Below are positions 22,294-32,478 of a DNA stretch of 64,000 nucleotides, piece by piece. The position numbers were made by a program, and so were the translations under genes. The notes beneath the pieces were generated by a model that ran no database searches, was not told the DNA's origin, and was given only the letters and a program-made list of their open reading frames with translations. Source of the DNA: Nepenthes gracilis (Eukaryota > Streptophyta > Magnoliopsida > Caryophyllales > Nepenthaceae). Numbering within the stretch: the stretch's first letter is position 1; every line of letters starts with the position of its first letter. The DNA is taken from assembly GCA_033239525.1 (NCBI GenBank), contig BSYO01000015.1, positions 16,863,713 to 16,927,712 of the forward strand, in the 5' to 3' direction.

Positions 22294-22805
22294 TATCAAA
22301 CCAAAAAATTTGGAATTAGCTTATCCACTAAACCTCAAATTAATAAAAATTAACGCTTTATCCCATACCAGATTATGAAGGCGCGCAGCGATATCTTTCT
22401 ATCAGATGTTAATGTGTTTCACAATCTATCTCCCGAAAGATTCAACTGGAAGTTGCCTTACCTAAGGAGCTCTAACTATTCGGAATCAAAATCTCGTGAT
22501 CAGTTGCGATGAAAGTACCATCGTGGTAAGAACTACGGATCTTTCACCGACCACCATTTCGCGCTCGTCGCCTCCTCTCGTAGATAGCATAACCGACATC
22601 TCCTCCTCCCCACTGCACGCATGTAAAGAATAGTAGAAATAGAATCCATAGCTAAAATAAAATACGATTTATTCGTTAAGATTAAACAATTATTTAGTCG
22701 TTATGAGTTTAAAAAAGTGTTCTTTAGCAGTGAATACTACCGGTATTTTGATCATTTTGGCTCTTCACGGAAAGATTGACATACAATAGTGCCTCACACT
22801 AACAC
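22294..22805 (+). pseudogene. Membrane-protein family copy, plus arm (noisy)
   Basis: The counterpart of 24545-25062. The start codon is destroyed by a 1-base deletion (gatatcaaac), and changes such as gcgcgcagcg and cttcgcgctcg replace regular family sequence. No frame survives. Confidence 0.6.
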
Positions 22806-22829
22806 TTGGGGTAATAAATTCCAATTAAC

Positions 22830-23320
22830 TATGATAATCGGAGACTTATTGGTATGCCAATCTTTTTCGTTAAGAGCCAAAATAAAATAATACGCATGTA
22901 TTCACTGCCAACAACACTTTTAATCTCATAGCCACTAAATAATTGATTAATTAGAGTAATAAATTGTATTTTATTACGACTTCTTGGATATTATTTTACT
23001 ATTCTTTCGTGTGCGTAAAGAGGAGGAGGAAATGTCGGTGGTTGCGCCATCTGCCAAAGGACGAGGCGGCGATGGATGTGGTGGTGGTGTACATCTGCGA
23101 TTCTTATTGCGTGGTCTTTAGTCTCTCATTGCCAATCATGAGGTTTTAATTTGGATAGTCGAAGGTGCTTCAGGTAAGGCAGCTCAAGTTGAATCTTTCT
23201 AGAGATAGATTATGAACACATTAACATCCCGACACTTAAAATACGTGCTTGATCGTATGGAACGGGACAAAACGTTAATTTACACTAATGGATAAGCTGG
23301 TCTACATTTTTGGTTTGTAT
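22830..23320 (-). pseudogene. Membrane-protein family copy, minus arm (noisy)
   Basis: The counterpart of 25090-25605, including the shared segment ggtctacatttttgg near the start. Indels are frequent and there is no frame. Confidence 0.6.
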
Positions 23321-23425
23321 CTAAAATTGACAATTATAATTATTAATTGTCAAATTTAATATTATATGTTTTAAGCGCCACGTGAAGTGTAACAAATCGA
23401 CAATTCTGATTGTCAATTTTTAGAT

Positions 23426-23925
23426 ATGCAAACCAAAAATTTGGAATTAAACATCCACATGCCTCAAGGTAATAAAATTAACGCTTGTCCTATAGTCGGA
23501 TTATGTCGGGAGGCGATATCTTTCATCGGATGTTAATGTGTTTCATAATCTATCTCCAAAAAAATTCAACTTGAAGTTGCCTTACCTCAGCTGACTTCGA
23601 CTATTCGAAATCAAAATCTTGTGATTTGGTTTGCCACGCATGTGATGCCATCGTGGCAACTACGGATGTTGATGACCACCACTTCGCCGTCGTCGCCTCC
23701 TCTGTCAGATAGCATGACTCTCGACGTCTCCTCCTCCTCACCAGACGGATGTAAAGAATAGTAGAAATAAATCCACAAGCTAAAATAAAATACAATTTAT
23801 TGCTTTGATTAAGCAATTATTTAGTCGTTATGAGTTTGAAAAGTGTTGCTAATAGTGAATACTATCGTTATTTTTTTGATCATTTGGCTCTTCACTGGAA
23901 AGATTACATCCAATAAGTCCCGACT
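23426..23925 (+). pseudogene. Membrane-protein family copy, plus arm (noisy)
   Basis: The counterpart of 25713-26230, sharing acaaatcgacaatt upstream, cttcgactattcgaaatc and the gacgtctcctcc linker. Frameshifts lie throughout. Confidence 0.6.
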
Positions 23926-23954
23926 AACACTGGGGTAATAAATTTCAAATTAAC

Positions 23955-24437
23955 TATGATAGTCAGAGGCACTATTGGTATCCCAATCTTTTCGTGAAGA
24001 GCCAAAAGATAAAAAATATCAGTAATATTCATTGCCAATAACACTTTTTTAATCTCATAGCCACTAAATAATTGCTTAATTAGAGGAAATTATATTTTAT
24101 TTTGGTTGCGGATACTATTTCCTATTCTTTCTAGTAGGCAAATGGGAGGAGGAGGAGGCGGGTGGGAAGAGGACGGCGGTAGTGGATGTGGTGGTGGTCT
24201 TTGCGCGATGGTGCAGTGTTGGCTGCCAGGATCATGAGGTTTTAATTCCGGATAGTCGAAGGTGCTTAGGTAAGGCAACCTCAAGTTGAATCTTTCTAGG
24301 AGATAGATTATGAAACACATTAACATCTGATATAAAGACATCACCGCCAGCTTTACAATCTGACTATGGGACAAAGCGTTAATTCTTATTAATTTGGGGC
24401 TCAGTGGATAAGCTAATTTCAAAATTTTGGTTTGCAT
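23955..24437 (-). pseudogene. Membrane-protein family copy, minus arm (half noisy)
   Basis: The N-terminal portion (24437-24240) is regular and open. The linker portion (24100-24240) is scrambled (for example tgcgcgatggtgcagtgttgg), marking the edge of the noisy stretch. Confidence 0.65.
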
Positions 24438-24544
24438 ATCTAAAAATTAACAATTATAATTGTCAATTTGTCAAATTAATATTATATGTTTTAACTGCCA
24501 CGTAGCTGTAACAAATTGACAATTATAATTGTCAATTTTTAGAT

Positions 24545-25062
24545 ATGCAAACCAAAAATTTGGAATTAGCTTATCCACTAAACCTCAAATTAATAAAAAT
24601 TAACGCTTTATCCCATAGCCAGATTATGAAGCTGGCAACGATATCTTTCTATCAGATGTTAATGTGTTTCATAATCTATCTCCAAGAAAGATTCAACTTG
24701 AAGTTGCCTTACCTAAGGAGCTCTAACTATTCGGAATCAAAATCTCGTGATCTGGTTGCCGATGAAAGTACCATCGTGGTAGCAACTACGGATGCTGCAC
24801 TGACCACCATTTCCGCCGCCGTCGCCTCCTCTGTAGATAGCATAACTTTCGACATCTCCTCCTCCCCACCTGCACGCATGTAAAGAATAGTAGAAATAGA
24901 ATCCATAAGCTAAAATAAAATACAATTTATTGTTCTGATTAAACAATTATTTAGTCGTTATGAGTTTAAAAAAGTGTTGCTAACAGTGAATACTACCGGT
25001 ATTTTTGATCATTTGGCTCTTCACGGAAAGATTGACATACCAATAGTGCCTCTGACTAACAC
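24545..25062 (+). pseudogene. Membrane-protein family copy, plus arm
   Basis: An ATG opens 112 codons: MQTKNLELAYPLNLK, helix FYQMLMCFIIYL, SESKSRDLVAD, linker. It ends at the plus-arm TAA (24881-24883). Homology runs on to the centre near 25063-25090, which in this block is slightly longer than in the left array (cttggggtaataaattcc). Confidence 0.75.
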
Positions 25063-25089
25063 TTGGGGTAATAAATTCCAAATTAACTA

Positions 25090-25605
25090 TGATAATCAGA
25101 GGCACTATTGGTATGCCAATCTTTTCGTGAAGAGCCAAAATAAAAATAATATCAGTAATATTCACTGCCAACAACACTTTTTTAATCTCATAGCCACTAA
25201 ATAATTGATTAATTAGAGTAATAAATTGTATTTTATTTTGACTTGCGGATACTATTTCTACTATTCTTTGCATGTGCGCAAAGAGGAGGAGGAAATGTCG
25301 GTGGTTGCGCCATCTGCAGTGGACGAGGCGGCAGTGGATGTGGTGGTCGGTGCTGCATCTGCAGTTGCTACTGCGATGGTGCTGTCCTCGGCTGCCAAAT
25401 CATGAGGTTTTAATTTCGGATAGTCGAAGGTGCTCAGGTAAGGCAACCTCAAGTTGAATCTTTCTAGGAGATAGATTATGAAACACATTAACATCTGATA
25501 CAAAAACATCACCGCCAGCTTCACAATCTGACTATGGGACAAAACGTTAATTCTTATTAATTTGGGGCTCAGCGGATAAGCTAATTCTACATTTTTGGTT
25601 TGTAT
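25090..25605 (-). pseudogene. Membrane-protein family copy, minus arm
   Basis: The start codon is ATA. A 93-codon frame from an internal Met (25542) ends RTCKE-stop at 25261. It carries the linker variant TAASSTADGATTDISSSS. Confidence 0.75.
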
Positions 25606-25712
25606 ATCTAAAAATTGACAATTATAATTATTAATTTGTCAAATTAATATTATATGTTTTAACTGCCACGTAGCTGTAACAAATCGACAATTACAATTGT
25701 CAATTTTTAGAT

Positions 25713-26230
25713 ATGCAAACCAAAAATTTGGAATTAGCTTATCCGCTAAGCCTCAAATTAATAAAAATTAACGCTTGGTCCCATAGTCAGATTATGAAGC
25801 TGGCAGCGATATCTTTCTATCAGATGTTAATGTGTTTCATAATCTATCTCCAAAAAAAATTCAACTTGAAGTTGCCTTACCTCAGCAGCTTCGACTATTC
25901 GAAATCAAAATCTTGTGATTTGGTTGCCGATGACAGTACCATCGTGGTGGCAACTACGGATGCTGCACTGACCACCACTTCCGCCGTCGTCGCCTCCTCT
26001 GTAGATAGCACAACTCTCGACGTCTCCTCCTCCTCACCTGTACGGATGTAAAGAATAGTAGAAATAGAATCCACAAGCTAAAATAAAATACAATTTATTG
26101 CTTTGATTAAGCAATTATTTAGTCGTTATGAGTTTGAAAAAGTGTTGCTAATAGTGAATACTATCGTTATTTTCGATCATTTGGCTCTTCACGGAAAGAT
26201 TGACATACCAATAGTGCCTCTGACTAACAC
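25713..26230 (+). pseudogene. Membrane-protein family copy, plus arm
   Basis: 112 codons from ATG, ending at the shared TAA (26049-26051). Private variants are YLQKKFNL and TTLDVSSSSPVRM. It is the clean counterpart of 23426-23925. Confidence 0.75.
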
Positions 26231-26257
26231 TTGGGGTAATAAATTTCAAATTAACTA

Positions 26258-26773
26258 TGATAGTCAGAGGCACTATTGGTATCCCAATCTTTTCGTGAAG
26301 AGCCAAAAGATAAAAAATATCAGTAATATTCACTGCCAATAACACTTTTTTAATCTCATAGCCACTAAATAATTGCTTAATTAGAGTAATAAATTATATT
26401 TTATTTTGGCTTGCGGATACTATTTCTACTATTCTTTGCATGTGCGCAAATGGGAGGAGGAAATGTCGGCGGTTGCGCCATCTGCAGAGGACGAGGCGGT
26501 AGTGGATGTGGTGGTCGGTGCTGCATTTGCAGTTGCTACTGTGATAGTGTTGTCCTCAACTGCCAGATCATGCGGTTTTAATTCCGAATAGTCGAAGGTG
26601 CTTAGGTAAGGCAACCTCAAGTTGAATCTTTCTAGGAGATAGATTATGAAACACATTAACATCTGATATAAAAATATCACCGCCAGCTTCATAATCTGAC
26701 TATGGGACAAAGTGTTAATTCTTATTAATTTGGGGCTCAGTGGATAAGCTAATTCCAAAATTTTGGTGTGCAT
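26258..26773 (-). pseudogene. Membrane-protein family copy, minus arm
   Basis: An ATG at 26773 (MHTKILELAY) opens 114 codons ending RTCKE-stop at 26429. It resembles the left-array arm starting at 3187 (both MHTKILELAYPLSPKLIRIN), so related dimers are present in both blocks. Confidence 0.75.
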
Positions 26774-26880
26774 ATCTAAAAATTTACAATTATAATTGTC
26801 AATTTGTCAAATTAATATTATATATTTTAATTGCCACGAAGCAGTAACAAATTGACAATTACAATTGACAATTTTTAGAT

Positions 26881-27395
26881 ATGTAAAACAAAAGTTTGGA
26901 ATTAGCTTATCCGCTAAGCCCCAAATTAATAAGAATTAACACTTGGTCCCATAGTCAGATTATGAAGCTTGCAGCGATATTTTTTTATTAGATGTTAATG
27001 TGTTTCATAATCTATCTCCAAGAAAAATTCAACTTGAAGTTGCCTTACCTCAGCAGTTTCGACTATTCGGAATCAAAATCTCGTAATCTGGTTGCGGATG
27101 ACAGTACCATCGTGGTAGCAACTACGGATGCTGCACTGACCACCACTTCTGCAGCTGTCGCCTCCTCTGTAGATTGCACAACTTCGACATCTCCTCCTCC
27201 CCACCTGCGCGCATGTAAAGAATAGTAGAAATAGAATCCACAAGCTTAAATAAAATACAATTTATTGTTCTGATTAAACAATTATTTAGTCGTTATGAGT
27301 TTGAAAAAACGTTGCTAACAGTGAATACTACCGGTATTTTTGATCATTTGGCTCTTCAAAGAAAGATTGACGTATAAATAGTGCCTCTGACTAAC
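26881..27395 (+). pseudogene. Membrane-protein family copy, plus arm
   Basis: The ATG is followed at once by a stop (atgtaaaac). A frame from 26992 loses one T in aactttcgac and shifts to end RACKE-stop at 27225, so it does not reach the shared TAA in frame. Confidence 0.7.
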
Positions 27396-27422
27396 ATTGG
27401 GGTAATAAATCCCAAATTAACT

Positions 27423-27662
27423 ATCATAGTCAGAGGCACTATTGGTATGCCAATCTTTCCGTGAAGAGTCAAAAGATAAAAAATATCAGTAATATTCACT
27501 ACCAACAACACTTTTTAATCTCATAGCCACTAAACAATTGCTTAATTAGAGTAATAAATTATATTTTATTTTGGCTTACGGATACTATTTCTACTATTCT
27601 TTGCATGTGCGCAAAGAGGAGGAGGAAATGTCGGTGGTTGCGCCATCTGCAGTGGACGAGGC
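27423..27662 (-). pseudogene. Membrane-protein family copy, truncated minus arm
   Basis: Only the 3' part of a minus arm is present. At about 27662 it is joined directly to another minus-strand copy, which breaks the + - alternation at one point of the array. Confidence 0.7.
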
Positions 27663-28140
27663 TGTGAAGAGCCAAAAGATAAAAAATATCAGTAGTATTT
27701 ACTGTCAACAACACTTTTTCAATCTCATAGCCACTAAATAATTGTTTAATTAGATTAATAAATTATATTTTATTTTAACTTGTGGATTTTATTTCTACTA
27801 TTCTTTGCATGCGCAAGGGGGGAGGAGGAGATGTCGGCGGTTGCACCATCTGGCAAAGGAGGAGGCGCAGTGGAAGTGGTGGTTAGTGCGGCATCTACAG
27901 TTGCTACTGCGATGGTGCTGTCCTCAACTACCGATCATGAGATTTTAATTCCGGATAGTGGAAGGTGCTTAGGTAAGTCAATCTCAAGTTGAATCTTTCT
28001 AGGATATAGATTATGAAACACATTAACATCTGATAGAAAGACATGACCGCAAGCTTCACAATCTGACTATGGGGCAAAGTATTAAATCTTATCAATTTGG
28101 GGCTTAGCGTATAAACTAATTCTAAATTTTTGGTTTGCAA
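27663..28140 (-). pseudogene. Membrane-protein family copy, minus arm after the break
   Basis: An ATG at 28140 (MQTKNLELVYTLSPK) opens 70 codons before a frame break in the SHDR region. The 3' end is cut at tgtgaagagccaaaag, the junction with the preceding minus copy. Confidence 0.7.
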
Positions 28141-28247
28141 ATCTAAAAATTGACAATTATAATTGTCATTTTATCAAATTAATATTATATGTTTTAATTG
28201 CCACGTAGTAGCAATAAATTGACAATTATAATTGTCAATTTTTAGAA

Positions 28248-29002
28248 ATGTAAACCAAAAATTTGGAATTAACTTATCCGCTAAGCCCCAAATTAATAAG
28301 AATTAACGTTTGATCCCATAGTCAGATTATGAAACTGATAGCGATGTTTTTCTATTAGATGTTAATCTGTTTCGTAATCCATCTCTAAGAAAGATTCAAC
28401 TTGAGGTTGCCTTACCTAAATAGCTCCGACTATTCGGAATCAAAACCTCGTAATTTGGCAGCCGATGACAGCACCATCATGGTAGCAACTGTAGATGCTG
28501 CACTGACCACCACCACGACCTCCTCTGCAAATGGCATAACCATCGACATCTCTTCCCATCTGCGCGTATGCAAAGAACAATAGAAATAGAATCCGCAAGC
28601 CAAAATAAAATACAATTTGTTGCTCCGATTAAGTGATTATTTAGTGGTTATGAGTTTGAAAAGGTGTTATTGACAGTGAATACTACCAGTATTTTTGATC
28701 TTCTGACTCTTCACGGAAAGATTGACCTACCAATAGTGCCTCTAACTATCATAGTTATTTTACTTGGTTTGGGATTTATTACTTTGGTCACTTCACTCCG
28801 CTTACGAAAAATCTACCTTGAATATACTGTGCAGGCGATGTTGGTCGCTGCTATTAGTTTTCTAGCAATCATTTTGGTTATCGCCATCTTTATTTTTCCC
28901 ACACAACTTGATTCAACTGTTCTACTATTTGTTACTTTGTTTATCATTCTCGTCATCATTATTTACTCCACCGGACAAAGTGGGCACACAGGAGTGGCAT
29001 GA
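28248..29002 (+). pseudogene. Full-length membrane-protein family copy
   Basis: It is broken early but has two good open stretches: 28401-28583 (linker, SESKPRNL) and 28664-29002 (KIDLPIVPLTIIVILLGLGF through FATLFIILV-like helices to GQSGHTGVA, TGA at 29000). It mixes plus-arm and outer-copy variants. Confidence 0.75.
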
Positions 29003-29050
29003 TGGCTAGCTGGTAACATTATAGGTCATAAGAATGTTACTAGCTAGTTA

Positions 29051-29812
29051 TCATGCCCCTCCTATGTGCCCACCTTGTCCGGTGCGGTTAATAATGATGA
29101 CGAAAATGATACACAAAGCAACAAATAGTCGGACAATGGAATCAAGTTGTGTGGAAAAAACAAAGACTACGATAACCATAATCATTGCAAGAAAACTAAT
29201 AGCACCGACTAGCATTGCCTACATAGCATATTCAGAGTAGATTTCTTGTGAGGGAAGTAAAGTGAACAAAGTAATAAACCCCAAGTTAAGTAACTATGAT
29301 AGTCAGAGGCACTATTGGTATGTCAATTTTTCCGTAAATAGTCGGAAGATTGAAAATTTTAATATATTCGCTGTCAACAGTACTTTTTCAAGCTTATAGT
29401 TACTAAATAATTGCTTAATTAGAGTAATAAATTATATTTTATTTTGGCTTATGGATTCTATTTCTACTATTCTTTTGCATACACGCAGTGGGGAAGAGAA
29501 GATGCTAGTGGTTGCACCATCTGTAGAGGAGGCAGTGGCGGTGGAAGTGATGGTTGGTGCAGCATCTACAGTTGCTACCGCAATGGTGCTGTCCTCGGCT
29601 ACCAGATCATAAGGTTTTGATTCCGGATAATCGGAGCTGATCAAGTAAGGCAACTTCAAGTTGAATCTTTCTAAGAGATAGATTATAAAATGCATTAACA
29701 TATGATAAAAAGACATCGTCGTCGGCTTCACAATCTGACTCTGGGACAAAGCATTAATTCTTATTAATTTGGGGCTTAGTGGATAAGCTAATTCCAAATT
29801 TTTGGTTTGCAT
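29051..29812 (-). pseudogene. Full-length membrane-protein family copy
   Basis: An ATG at 29812 opens 126 codons through the linker and RIVEIESISQNKI, then stops where CAA of the intact copy is TAT-TAA-like. The hydrophobic C-terminal half follows in broken frame. It pairs with 28248-29002 across a ggtaacatt/aatgttac centre. Confidence 0.75.
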
Positions 29813-29919
29813 ATGTAAAAATTGGCAATTGTAGTTGTTAATTTGTCAAATTAATATAATATATTTTAACTGCCACGTAGCAGCGACAAATTGACAGTTA
29901 CAATTGCCAATTTTTAGAT

Positions 29920-30600
29920 ATGCAAACCAAAAATTTGGAATTAGCTTATCCGTTACACCCTAAATTATTAAGAATTAACGCTTTGTCCTAGAGTAAAATT
30001 ATAAAGCTGGCAGCGATGTCTTTCGATCAGATATTAATGTGTTTCATAATCTTTCTCCTAAAAAGATTCAACTTGAGGTTGTCTTACCTAAACAACTCCG
30101 ACCATTTGGAATCAAACTCTCATGATTTGGTAGCCAAGGACAGCACCATCATAGTAACAACTGCAGATGCTGCACTGACCACCACTTCTACTGCCTCCTC
30201 TACAAATGGCGCAACCGTCAACATCTCCTCCCCACCTGCGCACATGCAAAGAATAGTAAAAATAGAATCGACAAGTCAAAATAAAATATAATTTATTGCT
30301 ATGATTAAGCAATTATTTAGTGGCTATGGGTTTGAAAAAGTGTTGCTGACAGTAAATACTATTGGTATTTTTGGTCTTCTGGCTCATCACGAAAAGATTG
30401 ACATACCAATAGTGCCTCTGATTATCATAATTGCTTTTCTTGGTTTGGGGTTTATTACTCTATTTACTTCACCCCTTTTACGAGAAATCTACCTTGAATT
30501 CCCTATGGGGGCGATGCTTGTTGGCGTTACTAGTTTTCTAGCAATCATTTTGGTTATCATCATCTTTATTTTTTCCACACAACTTGATTCCACTGTCTGA
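29920..30600 (+). pseudogene. Near full-length membrane-protein family copy
   Basis: ATG at 29920 with an N-terminal frame break. Open stretches are 30016-30291 (linker to QNKI then stop) and 30301-30600 (IKQLFSGYGFEK to FSTQLDSTV then TGA). The stop replaces the normal RLFVALF extension where a TATG microsatellite begins at 30601. Confidence 0.75.
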
Positions 30601-30665
30601 ACATACGTATACATATGTATGTATATATCGGCGTCTTATATATATGTATGTATATATATACATAT
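30601..30665. repeat. TATG/TATA microsatellite at a palindrome centre
   Basis: Runs of tatgtatgtatata lie between the plus copy at 29920-30600 and the minus copy at 30695-31461, replacing the last 30-40 codons of the plus copy. Confidence 0.75.
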
Positions 30666-30694
30666 TGGTGCGTAAGAATGTTACTAGCTAGTCC

Positions 30695-31461
30695 TCATGC
30701 CCCTCCTGTGTGCCCACCTTGTCCGGTGCAGCAAAAGAATGATGCGAGAATGATAAACAAAGCAACAATTAGCCGAACTGCGGAATCAAATTGTATGGGA
30801 AAAACAAAGAAGATGATAACCAAAATGATTGCTAGAAAACTAATAGCACAGGCTAGCATCGTCCGCACAACATATTCAAGGTAGATTTCTCGTAAGATGA
30901 GTGAATTTAACAGAGTAACAAACCCTATGCCAAGTAAAATAATTATGATAGTTAAAGGTATTATTGGTATGTCAATCTTTCTATGAAAAGTCAAAAGACC
31001 GAAAATGCCAATAGTATTTACTGTCAGCAATACTTTTCCAAGTTTATAGCCACTAAAAATTGTTTAATAAGAGTAATAAATTATATTTTATTTTGACTTG
31101 TGGATTCTATTTCTATTGCTCTTTGCATGCATGCAGGTGGAGAGGAAGAGATGTCGACGGTTGCACCATCTACCAGGTAGGAGGTGGTGGTGGACGTGGC
31201 GGTCGGTGCAGCATCTGCAGTTGCTATCGTGATGGTGCTGTCCTCAGCTGTCAGATCATGAGGTTTTGATCTCGGATAGTCGGAGCTGCTCGGGTAAGGC
31301 AACATCAAGTTGAATCTTTCTAGGAGATAGATTATGAAACACATTAACATCTGATAGAAAGACATCGCCACCAGCTTCATAATCTGACTCTAGGACAAAG
31401 CGTTAATTCTTATTAATTTGAGGTTTAGCTAATAAGCTAATTTCAAATTTTTGGTTTATAT
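30695..31461 (-). pseudogene. Full-length membrane-protein family copy
   Basis: The start codon is ATA (31461-31459). Open stretches are 31380-31081 (helix, linker, QNKI then stop) and 31030-30695 (VNTIGIFGLL to GQGGHTGGA then TGA). Its upstream region follows at 31462-32478. Confidence 0.75.
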
Positions 31462-32478
31462 TTCTAAAAATTGGCAATTGTAATTATCAATTTGTTGCTA
31501 CTACGTGGTAATTAAAATATATAATATTAATGTGTGAAATTGGTTTGCATAAGTTTGACGGCAATGAGTATTATAATAAAATGTTTCATCACACATAAGC
31601 CAATTGTAATCTTCTCTTCTTGCACCGAAGCATATATAAATACAATTAAATTATTAACCACAATTCACAATTCTAAAATCATATTTGCATACTCAATCCC
31701 ACACACCTTAAAATAAGACAAACAATGAACAATCATTTTTTTCTTCACTGAAACTGAATTGGTATCTCAAACAGAGCGTAACACTCGGTTTATCATCTAC
31801 GTCTGATTTTCATCAAAAGAAATCAAAATTTTTAATCTCCCAATATGACAAACGATGATTTTAATACATTAACCCACGAATTTTCGTCTTCTAATTTAAC
31901 GTGAATTCCTCAAAATTTTTATTTCATTTACAAATAAAACCGAAGTCATGTTTTCACAATTTCTCACCAAACGACCTATTTCAACCGAAATCATCCAAAA
32001 ATCAAGACTTGTAAAATGTTAGTAAGAATGGAAGAAATGATTTACTTGCTAGAAAAGGTCACAAATTACTTGCCTGATTTTTCTCTCTTTTTTTACGACA
32101 AACAACGACGACGACGACAATAGTGTGCTTCCGGAAACCCTTTCTCAGTTTGTCTCTCTCTCTCTCTCTGATATTTCGCTAGGTAACAAAGAAGAAGAGG
32201 AGACGAAGGCAAAGCTTGAAAAAAAATGAAAAAAGCTGAAGTTAATCCAAATTTCAATAAGGATATTTGAACCCTTCAAAAATTAGTTAATCCAAATATT
32301 GAAGTTTAGTTTTACTAAGTCGAATATAATTATTATTATTTTACTTGATTCTTAATTAAATAAGCATTTAGTATAAAATCTATATTTGGAAAAATAATTA
32401 GTCCAAAAAAATTTGGAATGCTACACAAGCTCATCAGTCAAAAGTAGAAAAATCAATCCAACAAGAAGTTAATTATCG
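31462..32478 (-). repeat. Family upstream region, copy 4 (minus)
   Basis: The inverted counterpart of 19311-20702. It has the AT-rich proximal part, the segment equivalent to 19880-20250, the leader with a (CT)n run near 32153-32178, and the AT-rich outer part. The (AAT)n and pyrimidine-leader portion is largely deleted. The outer end (gctacacaagctcatcag to caagaagttaatt) matches 10734-10790. Beyond it lies the gypsy relic. Confidence 0.65.

Larger units (their letters stand above)
21870..24240. repeat. Error-like near-duplicate of 24120-26480
   Basis: Arm for arm this stretch follows 24120-26480 at an offset of about 2.25-2.29 kb. Private variants are shared, such as ccactaaacctc, ctccaaaaaaa before attcaac, gacgtctcctcctcctcacc and acggatgtaaag. 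It differs by dense 1-5 bp indels and substitutions spread evenly over arms and spacers, unlike any other part of the array. Confidence 0.65.
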
